Source: Mesostigma viride (taxonomy: Eukaryota; Streptophyta; Mesostigmatophyceae; Mesostigmatales; Mesostigmataceae). From it: a stretch of 64,000 nt of DNA. Location: assembly GCA_009746045.1 (NCBI GenBank), contig RPFO01000156.1, forward strand, positions 3,516,318 to 3,580,317, given 5' to 3'. A program made the translations under genes and the position numbers. The number at the start of each line of letters is the position of its first letter. Position 1 is the stretch's first letter. The notes under the pieces are model-generated. The model was given only the letters and a program-made list of their open reading frames with translations, was not told where the DNA came from and made no database searches. Shown here piece after piece: positions 9,729 to 20,292 of the stretch.

Positions 9729-10605
9729 AATATATAATTACTTACAGCAGAGTGAAATTACCAAAGCAAACGCCCAGCTATAAACCTATATACAGAGCCA
9801 TGTCAAAGCTCTATACTACGATAAGACCAATGGAAACGCCTAACGGGAGGAACCTAATAGCCCTGCTGCACCGCAAAATCAGCCCGCGTACGGCGGAGCA
9901 TGATATCAGCCATGGCCCGAGTCAGCGCCACCGACAAGCGCTGACGCCAATATGACGTCCAGGTCCGCGCCGACCACGGGGCCCGCTGGCCCTCCAGGTC
10001 CAGCCGGTCCTCCCGGAGCCGGCAACACTCCTTGAAGAAGGCGGAGGTCAGGGGCCCCATGGCCCCAAACTCCTCCAGGACAAAGGGCACGTACCACACG
10101 ATGGTGCCCGACGTCGCCGTAGTAGGCCAGGAGCTTGGCCCGCTCCGCCCGGTCCGCCGTGTAACCTGCCGTGAGGGAGGCCCCAGCCACGTGGCTAAGA
10201 GCCAAGGGCCGCGCCACCGAAACGTCAATAAGCAGATGCCGGCCACCCCCCTCAAAGTCCAGCACCACGATGTCAGGCCGGTGGTTGGGGGGATAGAAGG
10301 CAGCGCCAATGATCCGCATCCTCGGACCGGATGTTCGCGTGGGGGAAAACCGACCGAACCATGGCGAGCACCACCGTCAGGAGGACAGTGTGCAAATACA
10401 AATACCAATTCTGATTCTGTTGCAAGGCCCCCCATGCAGGCAAGGTAGTGAGTCCCTGCATGTGGGATCCAGCGGCTGCCCACAGCTACCACAAGGCCGC
10501 CCGGCCGGAACAATTAAGAGGCTGCGGGGCAAATAGCTGGTGCCGGAGCGCCACCGAGTAGTGGCTGGGAGCTAAGGCGAATGGGGGGGCCATGGGAAGA
10601 GCATA
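9729..10605 (-). pseudogene. LINE family B copy, endonuclease end, broken
   Basis: Minus-strand 3' portion of family B: AT-rich 3' tail at 9729, then the endonuclease (RPDIVVLD, LLIDVSVARPL), then the knuckle region and HYSVALRHQLFAPQPL. The reading frame is broken by small insertions relative to the copy at 17,309-18,698, mostly of 4 nt (see findings). It is 5'-truncated near 10,601 at GCATATATAAGG. It lies tail to tail against family A copy 3 within a shared AT run. Confidence 0.85.
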
Positions 10606-10704
10606 TATAAGGATCAATGCCTCGCATTCACGGACGAGCCAGATTATTAGGCAGCGTACGTAGGATAGCATTCAGTTCGTAGGACTGTCATCTTGCTCGC
10701 ACCA

Positions 10705-11375
10705 TGCAGTCAGGTAGACACCGCCCTCGGCCTGGCCGGCCGGCCCCCAAGTGCCTTGGCCAGCCGGCAGGGCGGGCACATCCTGACCTGGCCTGCCACC
10801 AAGGACCGCATTCCCAGAAAGAGTGGTAAACCTGCCATGAACTATACTACAGCATTTGCTGGCTGACCTAACTGAGTAGTGCATGGTCCCAGCCCAGTTT
10901 CGGAACACCGCATTTCCTCCCTCTCTCTTGCATGCTTGCATGGACTGTGATGCAGAACTAGCTGGGACGAGCTAGCTGGCAGACGATTCATGTCCAGGCC
11001 CACACGCCAGCCCCTAGCTGTGGCCGGCAACTGAGCCCCCCCGGCCCCCTCGATCAGGAGGAAGGGGCGCCGTTTGCTGAGTAGAGTAGTTAGGATTTTC
11101 TAGTTTAGCTTAGACTCAGTTAGCTTAGTTAGTTTTCGCGGCTCTAGCTGCTCTGACACCTCCATCCATCAAGCAAGGGAATACATGCTTCATGATCTCC
11201 CCACGGAGTCATGTTATAATTTAATTCTAATTAAATTTTTTATTCTTAGTTAGGTTTCGCGGCTTCGCTCATCTCCACCCATCAGCAAGCTAGGGATTCA
11301 ATATGTGTTATGCATATGATCATCCCAACGGAGTCATGTTACTTATTTGTTTTTGTAATTTAATTAATCCCCCTT
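10705..11375 (+). mobile_element. LINE family C 3' portion with duplicated 3' terminus
   Basis: 10,705-10,960 matches in reverse the LINE C-terminal text at 53,700-53,500 (CTGGCCTGCCACCAAGG, then GTAAACCTGCCATGAACTA). The 3' UTR ends at 11,210-11,235 with a short hairpin (CTCC-CCAC-GGAG) followed by ATGTTATAATTTAATT. A second, diverged terminus follows at 11,256-11,375 (CCCAACGGAGTCATGTTAC and TAATTTAATTAATC). I see no intact reading frame. Confidence 0.6.
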
Positions 11376-13854
11376 TCTTTCCTTTCAGAAAAGGAGGGGA
11401 CTCTGACAGTGTCAGCTACTAGTCCGGCTCTCACGAGAGCATGAGCAGAAAAAGCGTCGGCACAGAGCTATGGCGTTGATTTCAACACGAATTCCGGACA
11501 CAATCATGTATTGAGCATGAAATATGCCGTCCGACATGGTCGGACCGCAAAATACGGCTTTGCCACATATTTCTCCTGATTCCAACAGTACTGCTTTTGG
11601 CCGGATTTGTCATGATTCCAGGGCACGCACGTGTTCCCAGTCACCTGCCTTACTTTTCTCGTCATGGCGGATACCAACGCAAATTCCCCGGCGCAGGCCC
11701 CGTCGCAGCCTGTCTCTGGCAACGCTGTGAACGCGCCCGCTGACCCAGCCACGCCAAGGCAAGCGCTGCTCGACCCAGCGGCACACCGGGTGCCTGTACG
11801 TAGTTGCTCGATCCGACAGGCACCTCAGTGCCACAGGCGCCTAGCTGTGGGCGCCGAGTAAGCAGGCAGGCAAACGAAGTCACGCTAGTGCTGCCGGCAA
11901 GATCGAGCGGTCTTCCCCAGTTTGCTGTCGGCCTGTTTTCCTCCCGACCAAAACGCGGCCACTATATCTTGACCGAGGACTTCCCGTCTGGCTCTGACAC
12001 ACGAGAGCCGGGAAGCGCCAGAAGTGCTCCGGCTGGCACTCCGGCTGGCTATTGAGGCTGGCACTGCTCTCTCACAAAAGGCGACAAAAAAGGAGCCGGA
12101 CCTCCGGCCATGTCCCGGCGACTGAATACTTCGCCCACCTCAAGGACCAGCACAGCAACTGTACGCCTGGATCCGCCTGCGCCCTGCCCATTAAAATTTA
12201 AACGGCCCGAGCCGGCGGCACCGGCATGCATCAGTGCCAGCCGGCGCCCCTGGGACCGGCTCTCTCGGCGGCTCCGACAGCAGCAGCAGGGCATGGACCG
12301 GCCGGTGGTATTCCTCCCAAGACTGTCCCCGCTGCTCGATGCTCCCCCGGCGCCCGGCCCGGTCCACCGCTTGGCCCTCTCAGCCGGCGGCCGCCTGGCG
12401 CCTGCAGCGGGCCTGCGCTCGGCCCACGCCGCGCCCCCGGGCCAGCCCCGCGCTGAGCAGGACTACACCGGTACCCCGCGCCCCTGACGGAACCCCTACT
12501 ATACTAGCCGACCCCAACGAGCTACTCCCCGGCCGCCGTTCACCAAGACCCAGAGCACTGCGCCTAGGCAACTCCGCTTCTACCGTTCTACGCCACCGTC
12601 GGACCTCGGACCACTGAAGCCATTGTGGCGATAGGCCCTCTACCCTACCGAGGCTTTGGCTTGGAAACTGCTTCAGCCAAAGCCCCGACCAGGGCTAGTG
12701 ATTTGGTAGGAAACTTTTATGGCATAGATTATGCCCGCCTTGCAGAAAAGATATCTTTATTGCCTTTCCTATAATAAATAATAATGCATTATACAGGATA
12801 AAAACAAAGGCGTCGCCTTTGTTTTTGATAAAACAGCCAGAATTGGAGCCCCACCAGGCGACCAACTCTTAGTTGCTGCATGAAATGATGAAGATCGAGC
12901 GCGCTCCTGATGATTCCCCCGACCAAGACAGTTTGCTCCAGCCCCGAATCCTCGATCCCCGAAACTCCCGTCTGGCCACAGGCCGAAAGATATCGGGTCC
13001 ACTGTCAGCAGGCTCCTGGCAGTTACTTATGCCAGGGCTGTACCCAGCTGGCATCCCGCGCTAGCCATCTCCACGTTCAAGGCAGATTCGCCTCCACCTG
13101 TGAGGCTTTCCACCATAGCCGCTGCCGGCCTGGCCTGTATGGCTCCTTCCCTCATGACGTTGTCCGCACCTCCCCCAGTGTCAGGAAGCTGCTTGCCGCA
13201 GACCCAGCCGGTAGAGGGGAATCGTCAGTGGGCCTGGGCAGCGCCGGAAATCACACCCTTTTACTCAGTCAAATCGCCGCCGGATTTGAGTAAAAGGTAG
13301 AGCCCCCCACCCACCAACCATTACCGTGGCCTGTAATGCATGGTCGGTGGCGAACATAAACGGAATTTTATTCTAGGCCTCCGGTCCACGCCGCCGGAGA
13401 GGCCGATATAGCATCGTCTTACGTACATTCAGCGCAGCCGCCATACCGGCCAGCCGATTTGGCCAGCAAATGCTGGGATAAAGTTGCGAAGCTAAAACGA
13501 GCTTCATCCTCTTCTCAGCGAGCCGTTATATCCTGCTATCCGACCATGCGTATCTGAGTAATGAGAGGCGGTTGAGCGGATGACGCCACGTACAGTGAGC
13601 GTCTTTGCTCTGCAAGTCAGCCAAAATGATAATGCGGTACGCCGGTCCAATCACCATTGGCCACCGCGTCGCCTACTAGAGCCCTAGCTTGGCAGTGGCC
13701 TGGCCACGTATAAGAAGATAGCCGTCCCAGGCTGGCCATGCATGATTGGTGCTTTCCAGCCCTAAAGCCAATCGGCGCATGACATGCATGTGGGATGCCT
13801 GGGGATAGGCTAGCTGATGTAGGCTGGCCCAACCTAATAATGCAATATACTTGA
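11376..13854. other. No recognisable gene; possible old ORF1 remnants
   Basis: Contains only short overlapping frames. One from 11,664 (MADTNANSPAQAPSQPVSGN) is Ala/Pro-rich like LINE ORF1 N-termini, but it stops after 66 codons and nothing else supports it. There is a strong hairpin at 12,800-12,826. I see no other structure. Confidence 0.4.
12800..12826. repeat. Perfect 13-bp inverted repeat, 1-nt spacer
   Basis: The arms are AAAAACAAAGGCG and CGCCTTTGTTTTT around a single T. They lie in AT-rich DNA following a TAATAATAATGCATTATA stretch. A role is not evident. Confidence 0.8.
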
Positions 13855-13975
13855 CTAAACAGAGGATATTTGTAACTTTTGTGTAATTTTTTTCTAATGA
13901 GATTAGCCTCATCAAGTACTCCGTGGCATGCCCATGCGCATGCATGACACGCAAGTCACTTACTTGATCCTAAGA
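13855..13975 (+). mobile_element. LINE family E 3' end
   Basis: About 100 bp match in reverse to 54,330-54,425 (ATATTTGTAACTTTTGTG, CTAATGAGATTAGC, TACTCCGTGGCATGCC, GACACGCAAGT). The stretch ends in an ACTTACTTG-type tail. In the 54.4-kb copy this sequence follows a LINE ORF2 C-terminus, which identifies it as a LINE 3' UTR. Confidence 0.65.
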
Positions 13976-14449
13976 AACCTCAGGCTCCGGGAGAGGCCTT
14001 ATACATGGTTCTCACATGCAAACTGGCCGGCGACTCATAAATCAGAGTTTCAAGCCAATGTACGTGGCCCACGGGCTCAGTAGCTGGACCACATGCACGG
14101 GCTGCCAGCCGGCTTACTGCACCGGCATCCGCTATATCATGATTGCCGGGCTTCAGTTGGTATGCCGTTCGAAGCTTTATTGCACCCAGCCACCCACAGT
14201 ACGTAGTTGCTAGACTCTCCCGGTGAGCAGTTCAAGCATGAACGTCCTGTGGCCTGCCTTTCAAAGGTAACGAGAGAAGGTGGGGTTCCCATGCCCCCTT
14301 CTTGCTCTGCATCAAACATCATTGCAGGGATGAAAGGTAACTTACTGAGCTTCAAAAGGTCGGTACCCCGTGACTCTCCCAACAGAGGCGCGTGAATGAG
14401 TGAATATAATCACTACATGGTGTGTAATCACTAGCGCTTACAGCCGGCA

Positions 14450-14690
14450 CGTTAATTAATTAACTCGTGCTCCCGTTGCATGGGGAGTCACGGAGCATTA
14501 ACCCCGATGGATGGATGGATCGGATGGATGGAGACACGCAATCCTACCCGGCGGTCTAAGCTTAATTAGTATCTACAAAAACAATCCTACTCTATATCTA
14601 TGGTGCCCGCGACCCTACTAGAGGTCTTGTCTAGCATGCTTCCCGCGAGTTTGCAAACTTTCCCACTGCCAGCACGCATGGATTGGCCAG
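14450..14690 (-). mobile_element. LINE family D 3' end, 5'-truncated
   Basis: Matches 20,107-20,340, the 3' end of the long LINE: TTAATTAATTAACTCGTGCT, GGGGAGTCACGGAGCATTAA, CCGATGGATGGATGG, GCGGTCTAA and a TTGTCTAGCATGCTTCCCG block. The tail is a TTAA repeat next to the CTCCCGTTG...GGGGAG hairpin. Confidence 0.7.
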
Positions 14691-14898
14691 AGGAAGCGGG
14701 CAGTGGTATAATAACAACTTCTACATGAGACCATGCATGCATTCGTGGGATATGATCGATATGTCTGCGACTCTGCGTCTACGTGGTAGTGATCCGCGAT
14801 ATGTCTGAGTACGCGGTGCCTACCTGAAGCTGTAGTGCTGCGGAGCAGGCTCCACGGGGCTGTCATGTTATATACGGATCCTTAGCCAGTGATGTTAA

Positions 14899-16597
14899 CC
14901 CCTAAATGGGCAGAAATACTGCCGATGCATCGGCTGTAACTTCACAATTTTGCAAACCAGATGCCATCCAACCCACCCATATCCAATGGCTGTCCTTGGG
15001 GGCCAAGCATGTCCATGAGTTGCCCTTCGGGTTGGTATATCACAACCTTACATATATGCAGGGTAGGCCATGTATAACTGCCGTCAAAGTCAGGGGGGTC
15101 AAGACGAGCGTTTTCATTTTTGGTAGAATGTGCATTTTGAATTATGTTGTAAGAGCTAGGCACCTACCACTTCAGGGATGATAAACAATTAGTTGCTGAA
15201 CAGTTTGAGCCATTGGGGTCATCATTTGGGTGGGTATACCAGCAGTTACACCCAGTACAGCCCATAGGGGTACCGTTGGTAAAAAGCAACCAAGGGGGTA
15301 GGAGTGGGCATACTACCTACTAATACCTTCTAATATGGCCCCCAACCATGCCACACAATACATTTCCCTTCCACAATGATGGGGAAACATAACTGCATCA
15401 TCACACTGCCCTTACATGGCACCTATGTGCAGGTGCCACCTTGTCCATGCACGTAGGTAACGTGGTACGGATACCCTACGCAAGGCATGCATTCTAGGAG
15501 GCAGCCACCAACAAACTAGTGATTTTAAGCCTATTTCAGCTTGCCCTAGCAAGGATAAACTAGGCCTAAGCTGCTATAGCTTGCCAGGTGATGGCCAGCA
15601 CACCTGGTGTCACATGCTGACAATGGGAAGCTTCTACTCACCGGTTACATGCTTGATGATGCCACAGAGACCAGCCAACTGCCTCACACTCATGCAATAT
15701 GTGTGTGGGAAATGTATAACAAACATATATGGAGGTATTCAAACCCATACAGCCTCTTAAACTTATCACCATCACCCTGTGGCAGGTCAACTGACTGAGG
15801 GAAGCATCTAAGAAGGGTGTTTTAGAAAGGGGCCAGGCCAGGGTCAAGAAAGAGCATGAATAATGCAAAAAGAATGTGCTACACAAGCTAGAACGTATAT
15901 ATAAACGTCAAACATCGATAGGAAAACGATGATTAAGCTTTACCAGGCATGGATGGCGTTACCTTGGCCCAGGCGGTGGCCGCAAAATGGCGCATTTCGG
16001 CACACCAAAGTTGTGCAGCATGGTCGCTGGATTCGGCGATTTCTGGCCACCCTTGCACGTTTACGACTACCATGTATCATAAAAAGTACAAAGAAACCAA
16101 TATATCCTTTAAAATACGCCGGAAAGGTATTGCTGTCAACGTTTCTATCGTCCGGCCTGATCGCAGTTTTTTCCAGCAAGAACGCTGCCGACACCTATCA
16201 AATGGCATTCCCGCGAACCAAAAATTGGCCTGTATCATCTTTAGGACGTATAAAATCAATTTCCTGACTTTGGTCAGAAAATTCGAACGAAAACGTAAAT
16301 GCCATGCGTGGGCGCAAGCCGCCATGGCCAGGTCGTCGTTTTCCGGAATGCACGTTGTACGCGAAAAAGTACCCTGACCCCTTGTACTTTGACCGGCCAG
16401 AACACCTCTATAACTTTGTCAGAAGTATGCAAACCCTAGTACCATGCTGTGAGGAAAATTATAAACTTTCATTCTTCTCAGCTAAACGTTTCCTAATTCT
16501 CAATAGTTTTCGCGGCATTTGGTCCCCCGAGAAGGGGCCGACGTGTCGGCTGTAACTCAGTTTTAGGCGGAAAATCGGCAGCCAGACCATTTAGGGG
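14899..16597. mobile_element. piggyBac-like element, non-autonomous, TTAA-flanked
   Basis: TTAA (14,895-14,898) is followed by CCCCTAAATGG. At the other end CCATTTAGGGG is followed by TTAA (16,598-16,601). An 11-bp perfect terminal inverted repeat with CCCC ends and a TTAA target duplication is the hallmark of the piggyBac superfamily; Kolobok also uses TTAA. A subterminal pair (GCCGATGCATCGGC left, GCCGACACGTCGGC right read inward) strengthens the case. The 1.7-kb interior has no frame over about 140 codons and no transposase I recognise. Confidence 0.7.
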
Positions 16598-16695
16598 TTA
16601 AACTTGCGTGGATGATGATTCAAACTCTTCATTCGCACGCATGCCTCCGCGATCAGGATAGGATTCTTGGGGCCGGTACAAACCTTCCGATGCAC

Positions 16696-16960
16696 AACAA
16701 TTATTAATTAATTAATTAATGAATGAATTAATAGCTCCGTGGGGAGCATATGTAACGCATAGCCCTGAGAAAGGGGCAGGCTATGGGTTTTAGATACAGG
16801 CTGGGCTACAACGTGCTGATGTTGGATGTAAACTGTCACCTGCTCTGGGTGCACAAGGTGCACCTGCACCGCCATGATGGGTCATGCATCCCGATCATGC
16901 TCGCTCGGGGCGGCTTGGGGAGCTGGCCTAGAAGGCCTGCATGGCATATCTGGGGTCAGT
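16696..16960 (-). mobile_element. Diverged ORF1-only LINE 3' UTR
   Basis: Begins with a TTAAT/TGAAT tail, then GCTCCGTGGGGAGCATATG (terminal hairpin), CCCTGAGAAAGGGGC, and a CTCTGGGTGCAC...GGTGCACCTGCACC block. These occur in the same order as in the 3' UTRs at 43,226-43,306 plus 45,818-45,850 and at 48,100-48,240. Family B is inserted at its left boundary (as read on the minus strand). Confidence 0.6.
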
Positions 16961-18752
16961 GGAAGATATATATTGGGGTTAATAATATAATTACTTACAG
17001 CAGAGTGAAATCACTCAAACCAAAGCAAACGCCCGCAGTGGAAGATATATATATTAATAATATAATTACTTACAGCAGAGTGAAATCACTCAAACCAAAG
17101 CAAACGCCCAGCTAACCTCTATACAGAGCCATGTCAAATCTCTATACTACGATAAGACCAATGGAAACTCCTAACGGGAGGAACCTAATAGCCCTGCTGC
17201 ACCGCAAAATCAGCCCGCGTACGGCGGAGCATGATGTCAGCCATGGCCCGAGTCAGCGCCACCGACAAGCGCTGACGCCAATATGACGTCCAGGTCCGCG
17301 CCGACCATGGAAGATATATATATTAAAAATATAATTACTTACAACAGAGTGAAATCACTCAAACCAAAGCAAACGCCCAGCTATAAACCTATATACAGAG
17401 CCATGTCAAAGCTCTATACTACGATAAGACCAATGGAAACGCCTAACGGGAGGAACCTAATAGCCCTGCTGCACCGCAAAATCAGCCCGCGTACGGCGGA
17501 GCATGATGTCAGCCATGGCCCGAGTCAGCGCCACCGACAAGCGCTGACGCCAATATGACGTCCAGGTCCGCGCCGACCATGGGGCCCGCTGGCCCTCCAG
17601 GTCCAGCCGGTCCTCCCGGAGCCGGCAACACTCCTTGAAGAAGGCGGAGGTCAGGGGCCCCATGGCCCCAAACTCCTCCAGGACAAAGGGCACCACACGA
17701 TGGTGCCCGACGTCGCCGTAGGCCAGGAGCTTGGCCCGCTCCGCCCGGTCCGCCGTGTAACCTGCCGTGAGGGAGGCCCCAGCCACGTGGCTAAGAGCCA
17801 AGGGCCGCGCCACCGAAACGTCAATAAGCAGATGCCGGCCACCCCCCTCAAAGTCCAGCACCACGATGTCAGGCCGGTGGTTGGGGGAATAGAAGGCAGC
17901 GCCATCCGCATCCTCGGACCGGATGTTCGCGTGGGGGAAAACCGACCGAATCATGGCGAGCACCACCGTCAGGAGGACAGTGTGCAAATACAAATACCAA
18001 TTCTGATTCTGTTGGCCCCCCATGCAGGAAAGGTAGTGAGTCCCCGTGGGATCCAGCGGCTGCCCACAGCTACCACAAGGCCGCCCGGCCGGAACAAGAG
18101 GCTGCGGGGCAAATAGCTGGTGCCGGAGCGCCACCGAGTAGTGGCTGGGAGCCAAGGCGAATGGGGGGGCCATGGGAAGAGCACGAAGGTACGCCGAGCC
18201 CACACTCCGCAAGGAAAGCGAGAACAGCCACGCACGTCCCTGGGCGTTGAGGTCCGCGAAAAGAGCAATCCAATCAGCCGTGTGCAGAATACCCGCGTAG
18301 GTTCTCTGGTGTTTATCGATGACGCGAGCAGGGAATGCGGCGGGAGATTGAACGGAGGCGACCGAGGGAGTGCCGCGAGGGAGGTGGCGCTGTACCGCCT
18401 GAGCGGCACGGACGGGAGAACAGGCCTGCTGGATCTCAGCATAGGCCTCCTGGATGGCGGTGACGAAGGGCAAAGGGCTGCTGGGGTCCAGGAGGTCAGG
18501 CGCTGCCGTAGCCAAAAGGGGCAGGAGCCGGCAGCTTTCCGCCCACGACTGAGCGACGGAGCCCAAAAATGCTGCTGGGGCCAGCCGGGCGGCACGAGTC
18601 AGACCGCAGCCACCCATCCGTGCAGGCAGGGAGGCAATGCGAATAGCATGTGGCGGGAGGTCGGGGCCCGGGACCAGCTGCGCCAAGGCCGACTGGATGG
18701 AAGATATATATTAAAAATATAATTACTTACATTACTTTTGGAAGATATATAT
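16961..18752 (-). mobile_element. Four serial insertions of LINE family B at one site
   Basis: GGAAGATATATA occurs at 16,961, 17,040, 17,309, 18,699 and 18,740. Each of the four intervals is a minus-strand family B 3' end of different length (about 79, 269, 1390 and 41 bp) and starts, read on the plus strand, with the AT tail followed by ATAATTACTTAC. Each copy is 5'-truncated at a different point. The five 12-bp copies are best read as one target re-used four times with duplication each time. The sequence after the last copy (TGGCTATACAA) matches the 3' UTR of the ORF1-only elements. Confidence 0.85.
17457..18686 (-). pseudogene. Family B endonuclease-half reading frame, RT missing
   Basis: A 409-codon minus-strand frame without internal stops. 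It starts downstream of the reverse transcriptase (LPARMGGCGLTRAARLAPAA, shared with family A) and contains a CCHC knuckle (CGSCG, then H and C in GTHYLSCMGG) and the restriction-like endonuclease core (RPDIVVLD, LLIDVSVARP). Families A and B are clearly related but well diverged at the protein level. The copy is 5'-truncated at the target site, so the frame has no natural start; the Met at 18,686 is internal. It cannot retrotranspose by itself. Confidence 0.85.
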
Positions 18753-20076
18753 GGCTATACAATTAATTAGTCCGTATTGCCATTTTTTGCAAGCAAATAC
18801 CCCCTAAAATGAAAAAAATCATAGCTCCCAGACCGCTACTCCAAATACCCTCAACCAAGATGCCAGGAATATCTACACTTCAAGGGCTTTCAGAATATGC
18901 AATAATATCTTGAGTCCCGTAAGTGGGTTGCATGATATTCTCAGTCAAAGTTGGACAAAAGACGAACATTTTCATGCATCACACCATGGAACCCCCCCCT
19001 TTTTTTCAGGGGAGGGTTGTAAACACCAATGTCAAGGTTGGATACTTTTATTAGGTAGTTCAGGCATCCCCATACCAGGGGGGGCCACTCAGAATTGAGT
19101 TTTGCACATGGCACCACGCTCATATACGTGTGTGGGTTACGCGCGCGCGTAGACAGCCATCTATTACATGCAACACAGCAATGCATTATAACAAGCTACA
19201 AAAGACTGGCAAAAGTGCTGGAATGCAAACGGGTTGCCTACCTGAACTAACGGGGTGGTATACTCTAAGGAAATGCCATAAACTGAGCACTCATAGGGCT
19301 GATACCACTCTTTACAGCAGGCATGGAAGCTTGCTAAATGCTGCACCAATAAACTCGTCAACTATAATGCATGGCAGGCGTATTCCGCGGCAAACAACAT
19401 GCAAACACGTTGCCGTACCTGGCTCATTCACGTCCCGCCCGGATTCTGCTGGCCGGGACCCTCATATCTCACACATACTAGTGCGCTACAGGCATAGGCC
19501 GCCATATCCGCATCATGCATGCATCCGCTATGGTTACTACGTTGATATTCCGTGCAAAGATGACCTACAAACGCGTCCGCAATCCCAGCAAACCTTGCAG
19601 CAGATGTCCCGTACCAAACCTGGATGCTCGGGCTGGCGCAGACTGCTGCTCGGCCATACAGAGAAAATCGAAATATGGTAAGCTATAACTCATATGGCAC
19701 TGACGACCAAGAAGGCAGTATTTTCCTACCTGTATTTTCCCAGTCCTACCAATCTGGCCATGCCTGACCTACGAAAAACACACACCGTCATTCTGAGCGA
19801 CATTCTGAACCGTCTCAGGCCGCGAGACGCAAAAATTTCCTTGATAACGGCACGCTAGCAGCCATATCTAGTTACGCGCGCGCGCGAGTGAAAATTTCCC
19901 GCCAAAGTCACGTGATACTTTCTCAATACACGTTGTAATTACCAGGCTATGGCGAATATAACACCCAAACCTATGCATCACCTTCGTCCCTAAGTGTCCC
20001 CGGACCCACCGGACACGTGGCATCCGCCAGAAGTGGCGCGGCGCCACTGGCGCGGCGCCGTTTTTGGCGGGGAGTC
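18753..20076. other. No recognisable gene or element
   Basis: The region holds AT-moderate DNA with short frames only. I note CGCGCGCG runs near 19,140 and 19,876 and a CACGTG/GGCGCGGCGCC-rich patch near 20,010-20,060, but no coding signal and no clear terminal repeats. Confidence 0.4.
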
Positions 20077-20102
20077 AAATGTTATGTTATAACATAACAT
20101 TT
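20077..20102. repeat. Perfect 26-bp palindrome at LINE 3' boundary
   Basis: The arm AAATGTTATGTTA is followed immediately by its exact complement. It sits about 5 bp beyond the 3' tail of the LINE at 20,107-25,072. Confidence 0.85.
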
Positions 20103-20292
20103 ACGGACTAATTAATTCATTAGACTCGTGCTCCCGTTGGGGAGTCACGGAGCATCAACCCGGATGGATGCATGGATGGATGGGTGCAAACAGTCCTACC
20201 GCGGTCTAATCTATCTACAACATCTATATCTACAACATCTACTCTACTACAACATCTATCTACAACAACTATAGTACGCTAAGCTCTCTACC

